Source: an uncultured Muribaculaceae bacterium (GTDB taxonomy: Bacteria > Bacteroidota > Bacteroidia > Bacteroidales > Muribaculaceae). From it: 54,092 bases of DNA. Numbering within the stretch: the stretch's first letter is position 1; the number at the start of each line of letters is the position of its first letter. This document shows positions 9,001 to 16,732 of the stretch, in pieces. The DNA lies in NCBI GenBank assembly GCA_944321865.1, contig CALUMZ010000011.1, positions 1-54,092 on the forward strand, read 5' to 3'. The notes below the pieces were generated by a model. That model ran no database searches and had not been told where the DNA came from. It worked only from the letters and a program-made list of their open reading frames with translations. The position numbers and the translations under genes are program-made.

Positions 9001-9200
9001 TCGATAGGAGTTGCCACGGCTTGAGAAACGGTCAGGGCACTTGCCCCGGGATATGAAGCCGTTATCCTTACCACGGGCGGTGTTATTTGCGGATATTGGT
9101 CGATAGGCAGCAACAGCAAACCGATGATACCTATAATTACAATCAATATCGATATGACAGCCGAGAAAACCGGCCTGTCGATGAAAAAGCTCACTTTCAT
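6060..9200 (-). CDS. RND-family inner-membrane efflux pump (AcrB/MexB type)
   Basis: A 1046-residue proton-driven pump, the usual length for the HAE1 subfamily. The N-terminus starts with FFIDRPVFSAVISILIVIIG as transmembrane helix 1. The proton-relay helix GIVVDDAIVVVEN with paired Asp is near residue 405, and a second copy of the fold carries GLVMLMGMAAKNAILIVEFA. The two periplasmic porter/docking regions lie between the membrane blocks. It is transcribed between the fusion protein (38-bp gap) and the lipoprotein (4-nt overlap). Drugs, bile salts or detergents are plausible substrates by family; nothing here distinguishes them. Confidence 0.96.
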   Translation of the reverse strand: MKVSFFIDRPVFSAVISILIVIIGIIGLLLLPIDQYPQITPPVVRITASYPGASALTVSQAVATPIEQELNGTPGMLYMESNSSNSGGFTANVTFDISADADLAAVEIQNRVKLAESRLPAEVVQNGIEIEKQSSNQLMTICITSDDPKFDEIYLSNFATLNILDLLRRIPGVGRVSNIGSRYYAMQIWVDPAKLANFGLTVKDVQNALKDQNRESAAGVLGQQPMDGVDITIPITAQGRLSSAAQFEEIVLRANADGSLIRLRDVARVSLEAQSYNTESGINGGNAAVLGIYMLPGANAVEVADLVKQEMLEISRNFPEGLSYEITFDMTEYISESIHEVYKTLFEALLLVTIVVFLSLQSWRATVIPIVAIPISLVGTFGFMLIMGFSLNILTLLGLVLAIGIVVDDAIVVVENVERIMEEEHLSPYEATKKAMEGLTSALIATSLVLAAVFVPVSFLSGITGQLYRQFSITIAVSVLLSAVVALTLTPVMCSLILKPVDPTKKKNRLFRLINHWIDKGNHKYVGLIKVTLRNPRRIMASFGIALVLIFVLYKLIPTSFLPSEDQGYFTVELELPEGATLERTRVVTDRAIDYLLSLDAVEYVQNVTGTSPRVGTNQARSQLTVILKNWAERGEAPIDKVMAEVRNEFEKYPECKVYLSTPPVIPGLGTSGGFELQLEARGDATYDNLVAAADTLMYYARQNSGLTGLSSSLQGEIPQLYFDVDRDRVKMAGVPMADVFATMKAYTGAVYVNDFNMFNRVYRVYLQAESQYREHRDNINLFFVRGKNGDMIPLTALGTTEYTTGPGSIKRFNMFNTAVIRGEAARGYSSGQAMETIEQLAHEHLPDNIGVEWSGLSYQEQKAGGQTGLVLALVFLFVFLFLAALYESWTIPIAVLLSLPVAALGAYLGIMALGLENNTYFQIGLVMLMGMAAKNAILIVEFAKDEVMAGKSVQDAALHASHLRFRPILMTSLAFILGMLPLVIASGPGAGSRQAIGSGVFFGMIFAVTLGIILVPFFFVMIYKTTGKIKQTKNMIHIGKKHNDK

Positions 9201-9238
9201 TCTTTCGCAATTATGTGTGTATGTCTCTGCCCTGTTTA

Positions 9239-10444
9239 TTATTCGTCCTTGGTTTTTTCAACCTCGGCGGCTTTCACAAAATCTTCGGGCTTTGCCACTG
9301 TTACTTTTATACCGGGTGACAATTTGTTGATACCCTCTGTCACGACCATTTCTCCGGGAACGAGTCCGCGTTCCACAACCATGTTATTGCCAAACTCGGC
9401 ACCTATTTCTATATATCGACGTTCCACCACCGAGTCGCGGCGCATTACGTATATGAATGATGCGCCTTTTTCCTGAATCAAAGCCTTCTGCGGCACCACT
9501 GTGGCATTTTCAAGCACGTCGAGCAACAAGCGCACCTTGGTAAACTGCCCCGGCAGCAACACATGATTCGGGTTTGCCATTTCGGCACGCACCGAGAATG
9601 TACCGGTTTCCGGATTAACCTGAGGCTCGGCAAAGTCCACAAGCCCCTTGTATGGATATACGCTATTGTCGGCAAGAGTAATGGTTACAGTCGGTTGCCA
9701 CGAACGTGTAGTGTCTTGTTGTCCGATGTTCACATTTCGTTCCTTGCTGCGCAGGTAGTCAAGTGCCGTCATGCTGAAGTCCACAAGCACCGTGTCGCTT
9801 TTTACGATTGTGGCAAGCAGCGATTGCGCACCGGTACCGACAAGTGTACCCAAGTCGACATGGCGTTCACTGATATGCCCCGAGATGGGGGAAGTTACAA
9901 TAGTGTACCCCAGTTCCTGCTCGGCTTGGTCAAGGTCGGCTTGACTCATTCCCACACTTGCAACTGCCGTCTCGTATGCAGCGATTGCATTGTCAAGGTC
10001 AAGCTGGCTTGCCGCATTTTGCTCATACAGCGGGCGTATGCGTTCCAAGTCACGTTCGGCCTTGCGAGCCGTGGCCTCATCTTTTTTCAGTTGTGCCCGC
10101 GCTTTGTCGGCCTTTGCAATATACTGGTCCTGATTGATTACAAAGAGCACTTGTCCGCGTTGGACGTATGTACCCTCCTCAAATTTCATCTGTTCGAGGA
10201 ACCCTTCCACACGTGCCCTGACTTCGACAAATTGCTGAGCACGTATGCGCCCCACATAATCTCCGTATATTTCAACATCTTGCTTCGACGCAGGCTCTAT
10301 GCACACCACCGGATACTCAGGTTGCTGAGCCGGCTCACGTGTCAGAATAAACCATACAATGCCTATCACTACCACTGCGACGGCAGCACCGATTATCTGT
10401 TTTTTCCTAAACATCAAATCTTGCTTTGTAGGATAAAGTTTCAT
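9239..10444 (-). CDS. RND periplasmic adaptor (membrane fusion protein, AcrA/MexA type)
   Basis: A 401-residue adaptor joining the pump to the outer-membrane channel. It has one N-terminal membrane anchor (IIGAAVAVVVIGIVWFIL, about residues 17-34) without a lipobox, then the lipoyl half-motif and coiled-coil hairpin (AKADKARAQLKKDEATARKA) and barrel domains. A second ATG at residue 11 (10414) is an equally possible start and would give the more usual short N-terminus before the anchor. It is the first gene of the operon. No TetR- or MarR-type regulator is adjacent, unlike many such operons. Confidence 0.94.
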   Translation of the reverse strand: MKLYPTKQDLMFRKKQIIGAAVAVVVIGIVWFILTREPAQQPEYPVVCIEPASKQDVEIYGDYVGRIRAQQFVEVRARVEGFLEQMKFEEGTYVQRGQVLFVINQDQYIAKADKARAQLKKDEATARKAERDLERIRPLYEQNAASQLDLDNAIAAYETAVASVGMSQADLDQAEQELGYTIVTSPISGHISERHVDLGTLVGTGAQSLLATIVKSDTVLVDFSMTALDYLRSKERNVNIGQQDTTRSWQPTVTITLADNSVYPYKGLVDFAEPQVNPETGTFSVRAEMANPNHVLLPGQFTKVRLLLDVLENATVVPQKALIQEKGASFIYVMRRDSVVERRYIEIGAEFGNNMVVERGLVPGEMVVTEGINKLSPGIKVTVAKPEDFVKAAEVEKTKDE

Positions 10445-10610
10445 GCTTATCTATCAGTTTTTTATTTCGGCGGGAACAAATGTCACCACACAATATAAAT
10501 ACACGGTTGCCCAATCTCCCTCGCCTGTGTTACCTATAATTTTGTAAAGTTATCTCGTTAATACAGTCCGTGCCTGCCCACAGTGCAGGCCATAGTGGTG
10601 AAGTATCGTG

Positions 10611-10618
10611 CAAAAATA
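10611..10618 (-). promoter_or_regulatory. Probable -7 box and leader of the efflux operon
   Basis: TATTTTTG on the minus strand fits TAnnTTTG; the -33 region is poor. The leader to 10444 would be about 160 nt and holds a small hairpin, GCCTGC/GCAGGC, near 10572-10590. Between this box and rpmH I see no other gene. Confidence 0.45.
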
Positions 10619-10828
10619 GGCATATCGCCAATATTGCAGCTATATTTCATCTATAAAATATGCTAACATTGAAACTTTTTTCACAAAAAAAACATTTATA
10701 CATTCACTCCATCATAACCACAAGCGCATTTACCCGTTTTAACCCAAATCGGCCATTAGATTTGAGATTAACTGAATTGAAGACAAGAGGCAAGAGGCAA
10801 AGCACAACTTGGAGTAAGAAAAACAAAC

Positions 10829-10866
10829 GCCGTTGCACCTTGTGTTTCAACCAAGGTTGCAACGGC
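10829..10866. terminator. Strong hairpin downstream of rpmH, probably its terminator
   Basis: GCCGTTGCACCTTG (10829-10842) pairs with CAAGGTTGCAACGGC (10852-10866) apart from one bulged base. T-rich sequence follows on both strands (TTTT on plus, GTTTGTTTTT on minus), so it could act in both directions. Confidence 0.65.
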
Positions 10867-10995
10867 TTTTATCGTTACATCACAAAAAGCAACGCCACGC
10901 ACGTGCATTATGGGAATAGAATCATTAACCGACATGTCATCGCTCCCGATGTTGCCTGCCATGCATGTCGCGGCACTTTTTGCCTAAAATGCTAT

Positions 10996-11151
10996 TTACT
11001 TGCTTCCGATAGAGTCAGAAACAGTGAGGCTGTAACGACCCTTTGCACGGCGACGAGCAAGCACCTTGCGGCCGTCAGCGGTTTTCATTCTTTCACGGAA
11101 ACCATGCTTATTAACTCTCTTTCTGTTCGACGGTTGGTATGTTCTTTTCAT
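10996..11151 (-). CDS. rpmH: 50S ribosomal protein L34
   Basis: A 51-residue, strongly basic protein. It begins [20 protein letters not shown], continues with [19 protein letters not shown], and ends in the Bacteroidota-type tail [12 protein letters not shown]34 is 44-52 residues in most bacteria. It binds 23S rRNA in the large subunit. It is monocistronic, with a near-perfect promoter 46 bp upstream and a hairpin 130 bp beyond the stop. An overlapping plus-strand reading frame of 181 codons is a chance shadow. There is no dnaA or rnpA beside it, unlike the classic rpmH locus. Confidence 0.97.
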   Translation of the reverse strand: MKRTYQPSNRKRVNKHGFRERMKTADGRKVLARRRAKGRYSLTVSDSIGSK

Positions 11152-11196
11152 CGTTTTATATTTTTACTTGTTATTTTTAATTTCAAATTCGGTGTG

Positions 11197-11228
11197 CAAA
11201 AGTAGCTACTTTTTTTGAATTTACCAAA
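11197..11228 (-). promoter_or_regulatory. Promoter of rpmH
   Basis: Minus strand: -33 TTTG (11228-11225), a 20-bp spacer, and -7 TACTTTTG (11204-11197). The leader is about 40 nt. Confidence 0.75.
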
Positions 11229-11254
11229 GTGTAATCAGTTTTTTACCCCATCGC

Positions 11255-11285
11255 TTTGAGATTTTTACAATTTACTATAATTTTG
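11255..11285 (+). promoter_or_regulatory. Promoter of efp
   Basis: -33 TTTG (11255-11258), a 19-bp spacer, and -7 TAATTTTG (11278-11285): an exact consensus. It is back to back with the rpmH promoter, 26 bp apart. Confidence 0.78.
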
Positions 11286-11327
11286 CACTGCAAAACATTT
11301 CGATTATTTTATAATACATTATTTTAT

Positions 11328-11891
11328 ATGATCAACGCTCAAGACATTAAAAACGGAACTTGCATCCGCATGGATGGCAGATTGTATTTCTGTGTGGAAT
11401 TTTTGCACGTTAAGCCCGGCAAAGGCAACACGTTCATGCGCACCAAACTCAAGGATGTTGTAGACGGCCGCGTAATCGAACGCCGCTTCAACATCGGTGA
11501 AAAACTTGAAGACGTGCGCGTAGAACGCCGTCCTTACCAATATCTATATCAAGAAGGTGGCGACGACATCTTCATGAACAATGAGACTTTTGAACAAATT
11601 CCTATTTCAAAGGACCTCGTTACCGGTAGCGACTACATGAAAGAAGGCGATACAGTGGAAGTGGTTTCCGATGCTTCGACCGAAACTGTCCTTTATGCAG
11701 AAATGCCCGTAAAAACCGTGTTGAAGGTAACATATACCGAACCGGGATTGAAAGGCGACACCGCTACCAACACCCTCAAACCCGCAACCGTTGAAACCGG
11801 CGCAACAGTAAAAGTGCCCTTGTTCATCAACGAAGGCGAGCTCATCGAGGTTGATACCCGCGACGGCTCATACGTAGGCCGCGTGAAATAA
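11328..11891 (+). CDS. efp: Translation elongation factor P
   Basis: A 187-residue factor that relieves ribosome stalling at polyproline stretches by entering the E site. It shows the KOW-like N-terminal domain with the loop VKPGKGNTF (Lys32 is the residue modified in many species) followed by two OB domains ending in [14 protein letters not shown] start it at ATG 11328 because the longer in-frame extension would begin within the promoter. No modification enzyme (EpmA/EpmB or EarP) lies in the window. A hairpin terminator follows 28 bp after the stop. Confidence 0.97.
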   Translation: MINAQDIKNGTCIRMDGRLYFCVEFLHVKPGKGNTFMRTKLKDVVDGRVIERRFNIGEKLEDVRVERRPYQYLYQEGGDDIFMNNETFEQIPISKDLVTGSDYMKEGDTVEVVSDASTETVLYAEMPVKTVLKVTYTEPGLKGDTATNTLKPATVETGATVKVPLFINEGELIEVDTRDGSYVGRVK

Positions 11892-11919
11892 GTCCCGCGA
11901 CACGGCATAACAACACACC

Positions 11920-11958
11920 AAGGCGTGCATTCCCTGAGACGAATGCGCGCCTTGCTTT
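11920..11958. terminator. Terminator of efp
   Basis: AAGGCGTGCATTC pairs with GAATGCGCGCCTT with one wobble, followed by GCTTTT. Confidence 0.65.
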
Positions 11959-11987
11959 TCAGTACCACCGAAGCTGCGCCGACGCAC

Positions 11988-12032
11988 AAAAAAAATGGAG
12001 AGGCCGTTCCCGGTAATCTGGAACAGCCCCTC
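11988..12032 (-). terminator. Terminator of the EF-G2-like gene
   Basis: On the minus strand, GAGGGGCTGTTCC pairs imperfectly with GGGAACGGCCTCTCC and is followed by ATTTTTTTT. It lies about 85 bp past the stop. Confidence 0.6.
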
Positions 12033-12118
12033 GTTAATTCTTTAGGATAACCGTAGAGACGACATATCATGGCGTCTCAAGCCGCAGGGGCAAGGAATCC
12101 CCCCCCCGGGGGATGATA

Positions 12119-14278
12119 TCAATCTTCGTCGGTCTTGGTAGCCTCGTATGCTTTCAGCAACTTGTCTTGTACGTCACTCGGAACAAGCTCGTAAGAAGCA
12201 AACTTCATCGTGAATGATGAACGCCCGCCTGTAATCGAACTCAATGCAGTCGAATACGACGACATTTCCTTCAAAGGCACCTTTGCCGTGATTTTCTCAA
12301 AGCCCTTGTCGCTGCTCATGCCCATTATTATGGCACGACGAGACTGCAAATCGCTCATCACGTCACCCATCTTGTCGGCCGGCACAAGCACGTCAACGTC
12401 ATACACAGGTTCCAGAATCTTCGGATTGGCATTCTTGAAAGCGTCGCTGAAGGCATGGCGTGCAGCAAGGCGGAACGATATTTCATTGGAATCTACCGGG
12501 TGCATCTTTCCGTCGTATATGCACACTTGCACGTCGCGTGCATACGAGCCGGTAAGCGGCCCTTGTTCCATGCGGTCCATGATACCTTTCACGATGGCCG
12601 GAATGAAACGTGCGTCGATGGCACCACCCACTATACAGTTGTGAACCACAAGTTTGCCGCCCCATTCAAGAGGTATTTCCTGAGTGTCCTTGACATTCAT
12701 TTTATACTCTTGGTTATTGAAACGGTAAACATCGGGCTTCGGCATACCTTCAACATACGGCTCTATTATCAAGTGAACTTCGCCAAACTGTCCTGCGCCA
12801 CCCGATTGTTTCTTGTGGCGATAATCGGCGCGCGCAGCCTTGGTGATGGTTTCGCGATACGGAATGCGCGGTTCGTTGAAAGTGACATTCAACTTTTCGT
12901 TGTTCTCGATTCTCCATTTCAACGTGCGCAAGTGGAATTCGCCCTGTCCGAAAACTATTGTCTGCTTCAACTCCTTGGATTGCACCACCACCCATGTGGG
13001 ATCTTCCTCGTGCATACGGTTCAGGATTTCGCTCAATTTCTCGGCATCAGCCTCATTTTCAGGCTTTATGGCGCGTGAAAATTTCGGATCGGGATAACGG
13101 ATGAAGTCATAATGGCTTTCAAATCCCTTTTCATTGAGCGTGTTGCCGGTCTTAACATCTTTCATCTTCACCGTTGCCCCTATATCACCTGCCTTGAGTT
13201 CGTCAATCGGTGTCCTTATTTGGCCGCAAGTGCAGAAGATTTGGGCCAACCGCTCCTTGCTGCCCTTGTTGATGTTAACCAAGTCGGCTCCGGCCTTGAG
13301 TGTACCCGACATCACCTTGAAATAAGATACCTCGCCAATGTGCGGCTCGACGGTGGTCTTGAACACAAACAAGCTGACCGGACCGTTTGAGTCGGGCTTC
13401 ACCTCGTTCATTTCGGCATCTACCGGTGCCGGCATGTCTTCCACAAAAGGCACAACATTGCCAAGGAACTCCATCATGCGGCGCACACCCATGTCTTTCA
13501 ACGCACTAACGCAGAATACCGGGTATATGCTGCGATCCACAAGCCCCTTGCGGATACCTGCGCGCATCTCGTCTTCGGTGAGTGTGCCCACTTCAAAGTA
13601 CTTGTCCATGAGGCTTTCGTCGTTTTCGGCTGCTGCTTCCACAAGCACTTTTTGCATTTCCTTGGCCTTGTCGAGGTATTCGGCAGGGACATCGGTTATA
13701 GTTGGAACACCGCCATCGGGACCCCACGAATATTTCTTCATGAGCAACACGTCGATCATCGAGTTGAACTGCGGGCCGCATTCAATCGGGAATTGAATGG
13801 GGACAACGCGCGACCCGAACACATCCTTCAACTGGTGCATCACATTGTCGTAGTCACATTTTTCGCCGTCGAGTTGGTTTATGGCAAAAATCACAGGCTT
13901 GTTTTCCTGCTCGGTAACGCGGAAAATGTTTTGCGTTCCCACTTCCACGCCATACTGGCCGTCGATAACGATAACCGCCGTGTCGGTAACGTTCATTGCG
14001 GTAATGGCATTACCCACAAAGTCGTCACTACCCGGGCAATCAATCACATTGAGTTTCTTGTTAAGGAATTCGGCATAAAAAATCGTAGAAAAGACCGAAT
14101 AGCCATATTCCTTTTCTACGGGGAAATAATCACAAACCGTGTTTCCTGCTTCGACAGTTCCGCGGCGTTTTATAACTCCACACTCGTAAAGCATAGCTTC
14201 GGCGAGTGTGGTTTTCCCCGAGCCCTTGCTTCCTACAAGGGCAATGTTCTTGATTTCGTTAGTTTCGTATACTTTCAT
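12119..14278 (-). CDS. EF-G paralogue (EF-G2 type) with degenerate GTPase motifs
   Basis: A 719-residue protein with the five-domain EF-G architecture but altered nucleotide motifs. G1 is GSKGSGKTT (residues 16-24; canonical AHIDAGKTT). The switch I motif, normally RGITI, is EYGYSVFS (57-64). G3 is DCPGSDDF (80-87), with Ser84 where EF-G has its catalytic His (DTPGHVDF). G4 is NQLD (134-137). Domain IV carries an extra segment at about residues 508-540, before VGGAIDARF. A Bacteroides thetaiotaomicron EF-G2 is reported to promote translocation without GTP hydrolysis, to depend on an inserted region, and to accumulate in carbon starvation; this protein looks like its orthologue (inference). 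It is monocistronic with its own terminator. The tetracycline-resistance protein TetQ was considered, but the G1-G4 motifs do not fit. Confidence 0.9.
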   Translation of the reverse strand: MKVYETNEIKNIALVGSKGSGKTTLAEAMLYECGVIKRRGTVEAGNTVCDYFPVEKEYGYSVFSTIFYAEFLNKKLNVIDCPGSDDFVGNAITAMNVTDTAVIVIDGQYGVEVGTQNIFRVTEQENKPVIFAINQLDGEKCDYDNVMHQLKDVFGSRVVPIQFPIECGPQFNSMIDVLLMKKYSWGPDGGVPTITDVPAEYLDKAKEMQKVLVEAAAENDESLMDKYFEVGTLTEDEMRAGIRKGLVDRSIYPVFCVSALKDMGVRRMMEFLGNVVPFVEDMPAPVDAEMNEVKPDSNGPVSLFVFKTTVEPHIGEVSYFKVMSGTLKAGADLVNINKGSKERLAQIFCTCGQIRTPIDELKAGDIGATVKMKDVKTGNTLNEKGFESHYDFIRYPDPKFSRAIKPENEADAEKLSEILNRMHEEDPTWVVVQSKELKQTIVFGQGEFHLRTLKWRIENNEKLNVTFNEPRIPYRETITKAARADYRHKKQSGGAGQFGEVHLIIEPYVEGMPKPDVYRFNNQEYKMNVKDTQEIPLEWGGKLVVHNCIVGGAIDARFIPAIVKGIMDRMEQGPLTGSYARDVQVCIYDGKMHPVDSNEISFRLAARHAFSDAFKNANPKILEPVYDVDVLVPADKMGDVMSDLQSRRAIIMGMSSDKGFEKITAKVPLKEMSSYSTALSSITGGRSSFTMKFASYELVPSDVQDKLLKAYEATKTDED

Positions 14279-14401
14279 GTTATCAGTTTTTAAATTGAAT
14301 AATTCAAAGTATTGTTTTAAAAAGCGGACGCAAATTATAAAATTATTTCCTATTCTCCTATTATTTTTTTATGTTACAAAACATAGTTTGCACAACCACC
14401 C

Positions 14402-14449
14402 AAAAAACCGGCAACTCCCGCGCCACATGGCTTGTGGGGAGTTGCCGGT
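14402..14449 (-). terminator. Terminator of dapF
   Basis: CCGGCAACTCCC pairs with GGGAGTTGCCGG (12 bp) and is followed on the minus strand by TTTTTTGGG. Confidence 0.85.
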
Positions 14450-14484
14450 GTATACGTCTGCGCTATCCTACTGTGCTCCAATGA

Positions 14485-15300
14485 TTACTCAAAAGTCGCG
14501 GCAGTGTCGATAGTGCCATCAAACACCTTTACTGCCGGGCCTTCCATGAGGATATTACCGGTTGCTGCATCAGTGCTTATCTTTAGCGTCCCGCCATCCA
14601 TCACTATGCTTGCCACACCGTTGCACAATTTCTCATGACAGGCTGCAACAAAAGTCGCACATGCACCGGTACCGCACGCTTGCGTTATGCCCGAGCCGCG
14701 CTCCCACACACGCATGCGCACCCTGCCGTCGCCCAACAACTGCGCAAATTCCACATTCACACGGTCGGGGAACAACGGGTGCCGCTCAAGTCGCGGCCCC
14801 ACTTTTTCCAATTCCACCTGTGATATGTCATCGACAAATATCACGAGATGCGGATTCCCCATCGACACCGATATGCCGGATGCGTACCCGTAACCGTCGC
14901 CAAGGCTGACCATGCCGTAGCACTTGGGCTCACCCATGTCGACCGTCACGCTTTCAACCGTGCCGTTACTTATATTAAGGTGCAACCTTTTTATGCCCGA
15001 AAGCGTTTCAAGCGTCACGTCGGTCTTGTCGGTAAGCCCGTATTCCCACAAATACTTACCTATGCACCGGCTTGCATTGCCACACATCATGGCTTCGGAA
15101 CCATCGGCATTGAATATGCGCATCGAGAAGTCGGCCACCTTCGAGCCGCCTATCAGCACAAGCCCGTCACTGCCTATGCCGGTGTGATATTTGCTCCATC
15201 TCTCCGACAGTTCGCCGGGATTTTCAATGGGATATTTAAACGTGTCGACATATATATAATCGTTGCCGGCACCATGCATCTTGGTAAATTCAATCTTCAT
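14485..15300 (-). CDS. dapF: Diaminopimelate epimerase
   Basis: Interconverts LL- and meso-diaminopimelate for lysine and peptidoglycan synthesis, using two catalytic cysteines. Both are present: Cys73 in MMCGNASRC and the second in [14 protein letters not shown] near residue 217. The N-terminal signature [12 protein letters not shown] is also clear. At 271 residues it is normal length. It follows gltD on the same strand with a 48-bp gap that holds its own good promoter, so it may be transcribed both alone and with gltBD. Confidence 0.97.
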   Translation of the reverse strand: MKIEFTKMHGAGNDYIYVDTFKYPIENPGELSERWSKYHTGIGSDGLVLIGGSKVADFSMRIFNADGSEAMMCGNASRCIGKYLWEYGLTDKTDVTLETLSGIKRLHLNISNGTVESVTVDMGEPKCYGMVSLGDGYGYASGISVSMGNPHLVIFVDDISQVELEKVGPRLERHPLFPDRVNVEFAQLLGDGRVRMRVWERGSGITQACGTGACATFVAACHEKLCNGVASIVMDGGTLKISTDAATGNILMEGPAVKVFDGTIDTAATFE

Positions 15301-15331
15301 GTCTATAATTCTTTTTTTGTTTCAGCGGTTA

Positions 15332-15364
15332 CAAAGGTAAGAATTATATCATATTCTGCGCAAA
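15332..15364 (-). promoter_or_regulatory. Promoter of dapF
   Basis: Minus strand: -7 TACCTTTG (15339-15332), with TTTG (15364-15361) 21 bp upstream inside the end of gltD. It gives a leader of about 25 nt. Confidence 0.6.
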
Positions 15365-16692
15365 TAAGCATCTATTGCCTGTGCTGCCTCTCTGCCACCG
15401 GCTATACAACGCACCACAAGGCTTGCTCCGGTGGCAACGTCGCCCGCCGCAAACACATTTGGCGGCAATTGCGGAAGTTCGGGTTTCAGGAAACCCATTG
15501 CAAGCAATACCATGTCGGCCTCGATAAGCTCTGTCTTGCCCGTCGGTTTCATCACCGGCCTGCCGCCGCATTCTCCGGGCAACCATTCCACTTCTTCAAC
15601 TTCCACGGCACACACTTTGCCACAGTCGCCCACAAAACGGGTCGAAGACAGACACCACCTGCGCTCGCCCCCCTCTTCGTGGCTACTGCTGGTCTTCAAC
15701 ACCACGGGCCACTGCGGCCACGGTGTAGCGGGGTTGTACCCTACCGGTGGCTTCGGCATGATTTCTATCTGAGTCACACTCACGGCTCCTTGCCGATGGG
15801 CTGTGCCAATGCAGTCACTGCCGGTATCGCCACCACCGATGACAAGCACACGCTTCCCCTTGGCACAGATACGTTCTTCGGGGTCGAACACTTGGCCGGC
15901 AAGCACTCTGTTTTGCTGCGCAAGCATCTCCATTGCAAAATATATACCTTTCAAGTCGCGCCCCGGGATTTTCAAGTCGCGTGCTTGTGGAGTTCCGGTA
16001 CACAGGCAATAAGCGTCGAAGTCTTCGGGCAGTGAATCAATATCCACTTCAACGCTTGTATTGAATTTTATGCCCTCGGCCTCCATTATTTCTATTCGTC
16101 GGTCGATTATCGACTTATTCAATTTAAAATTAGGTATGCCGAATCGCAACAACCCTCCGACATATTCAAGTTTCTCGAACACCGTCACGTCATATCCCAT
16201 TCGGTTCAAGCGATTGGCCGCAGCGAGTCCGGCCGGTCCCGACCCAATCACAGCCACACGCTTGCCGTTACGGGCATAGCGTCCCGGGACAACGTAACCC
16301 TCGCGAAATGCCACTTCTATGATAGCGCACTCATCTTCACGAATAGTGACAGGCGAATCGATGCACAACTTCAGCACGCAGCTTTTTTCACACAAAGCCG
16401 GACACACGCGCCCTGTAAATTCAGGAAAGTCGTTGGTATCGCTTAATATTTGGTAGGCTTTTTTCCATTCCCCTTTGAACAGAGCGTCTTGGAACTCCGG
16501 AGGGCGGTTGCCAAGCGGACAAGCCCAATTGCAAAACGGCACACCACAATCCATGCACCTCGATGCCTGAAGCATGCGGTCGCTGCGGTTAAGCGTCTGT
16601 TCCACCTCTCCATAGTCGGCAATGCGGTCATGCACCGGCCGGTACCCTGCCTCTTGCCTCGGTATGGTCATAAATGCTTTAGGATTTCCCAT
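15349..16692 (-). CDS. gltD: Glutamate synthase (NADPH) small subunit
   Basis: A 447-residue FAD/NADPH-dependent subunit that feeds electrons to GltB for making glutamate from glutamine and 2-oxoglutarate in the cytoplasm. The N-terminus carries the cysteines of two Fe-S clusters (CMDCGVPFC...C and VCPALCEKSC). Then come the FAD-binding motif VIGSGPAGLAAANRL near residue 147, the NADPH-binding motif VIGGGDTGSDC, and a closing FAD segment ending VFAAGDVATGASLV. It lies 40 bp after gltB in one operon. Confidence 0.97.
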   Translation of the reverse strand: MGNPKAFMTIPRQEAGYRPVHDRIADYGEVEQTLNRSDRMLQASRCMDCGVPFCNWACPLGNRPPEFQDALFKGEWKKAYQILSDTNDFPEFTGRVCPALCEKSCVLKLCIDSPVTIREDECAIIEVAFREGYVVPGRYARNGKRVAVIGSGPAGLAAANRLNRMGYDVTVFEKLEYVGGLLRFGIPNFKLNKSIIDRRIEIMEAEGIKFNTSVEVDIDSLPEDFDAYCLCTGTPQARDLKIPGRDLKGIYFAMEMLAQQNRVLAGQVFDPEERICAKGKRVLVIGGGDTGSDCIGTAHRQGAVSVTQIEIMPKPPVGYNPATPWPQWPVVLKTSSSHEEGGERRWCLSSTRFVGDCGKVCAVEVEEVEWLPGECGGRPVMKPTGKTELIEADMVLLAMGFLKPELPQLPPNVFAAGDVATGASLVVRCIAGGREAAQAIDAYLRRI

Positions 16693-16732
16693 TTATATAT
16701 GATTTTAACAGTATTACGTAAAATATCAATTG

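Noticed and set aside
10660..11205. 181-codon plus-strand frame opposite rpmH
   Set aside because: It runs through a terminator and antisense to the clearly conserved L34 gene; the protein has no recognisable features.
12119..14278. Tetracycline-resistance (TetQ-like) ribosomal protection protein
   Set aside because: TetQ-type proteins keep functional GTPase motifs such as DTPGHMDF; here G3 is DCPGSDDF and domain IV has the EF-G2-type insertion.
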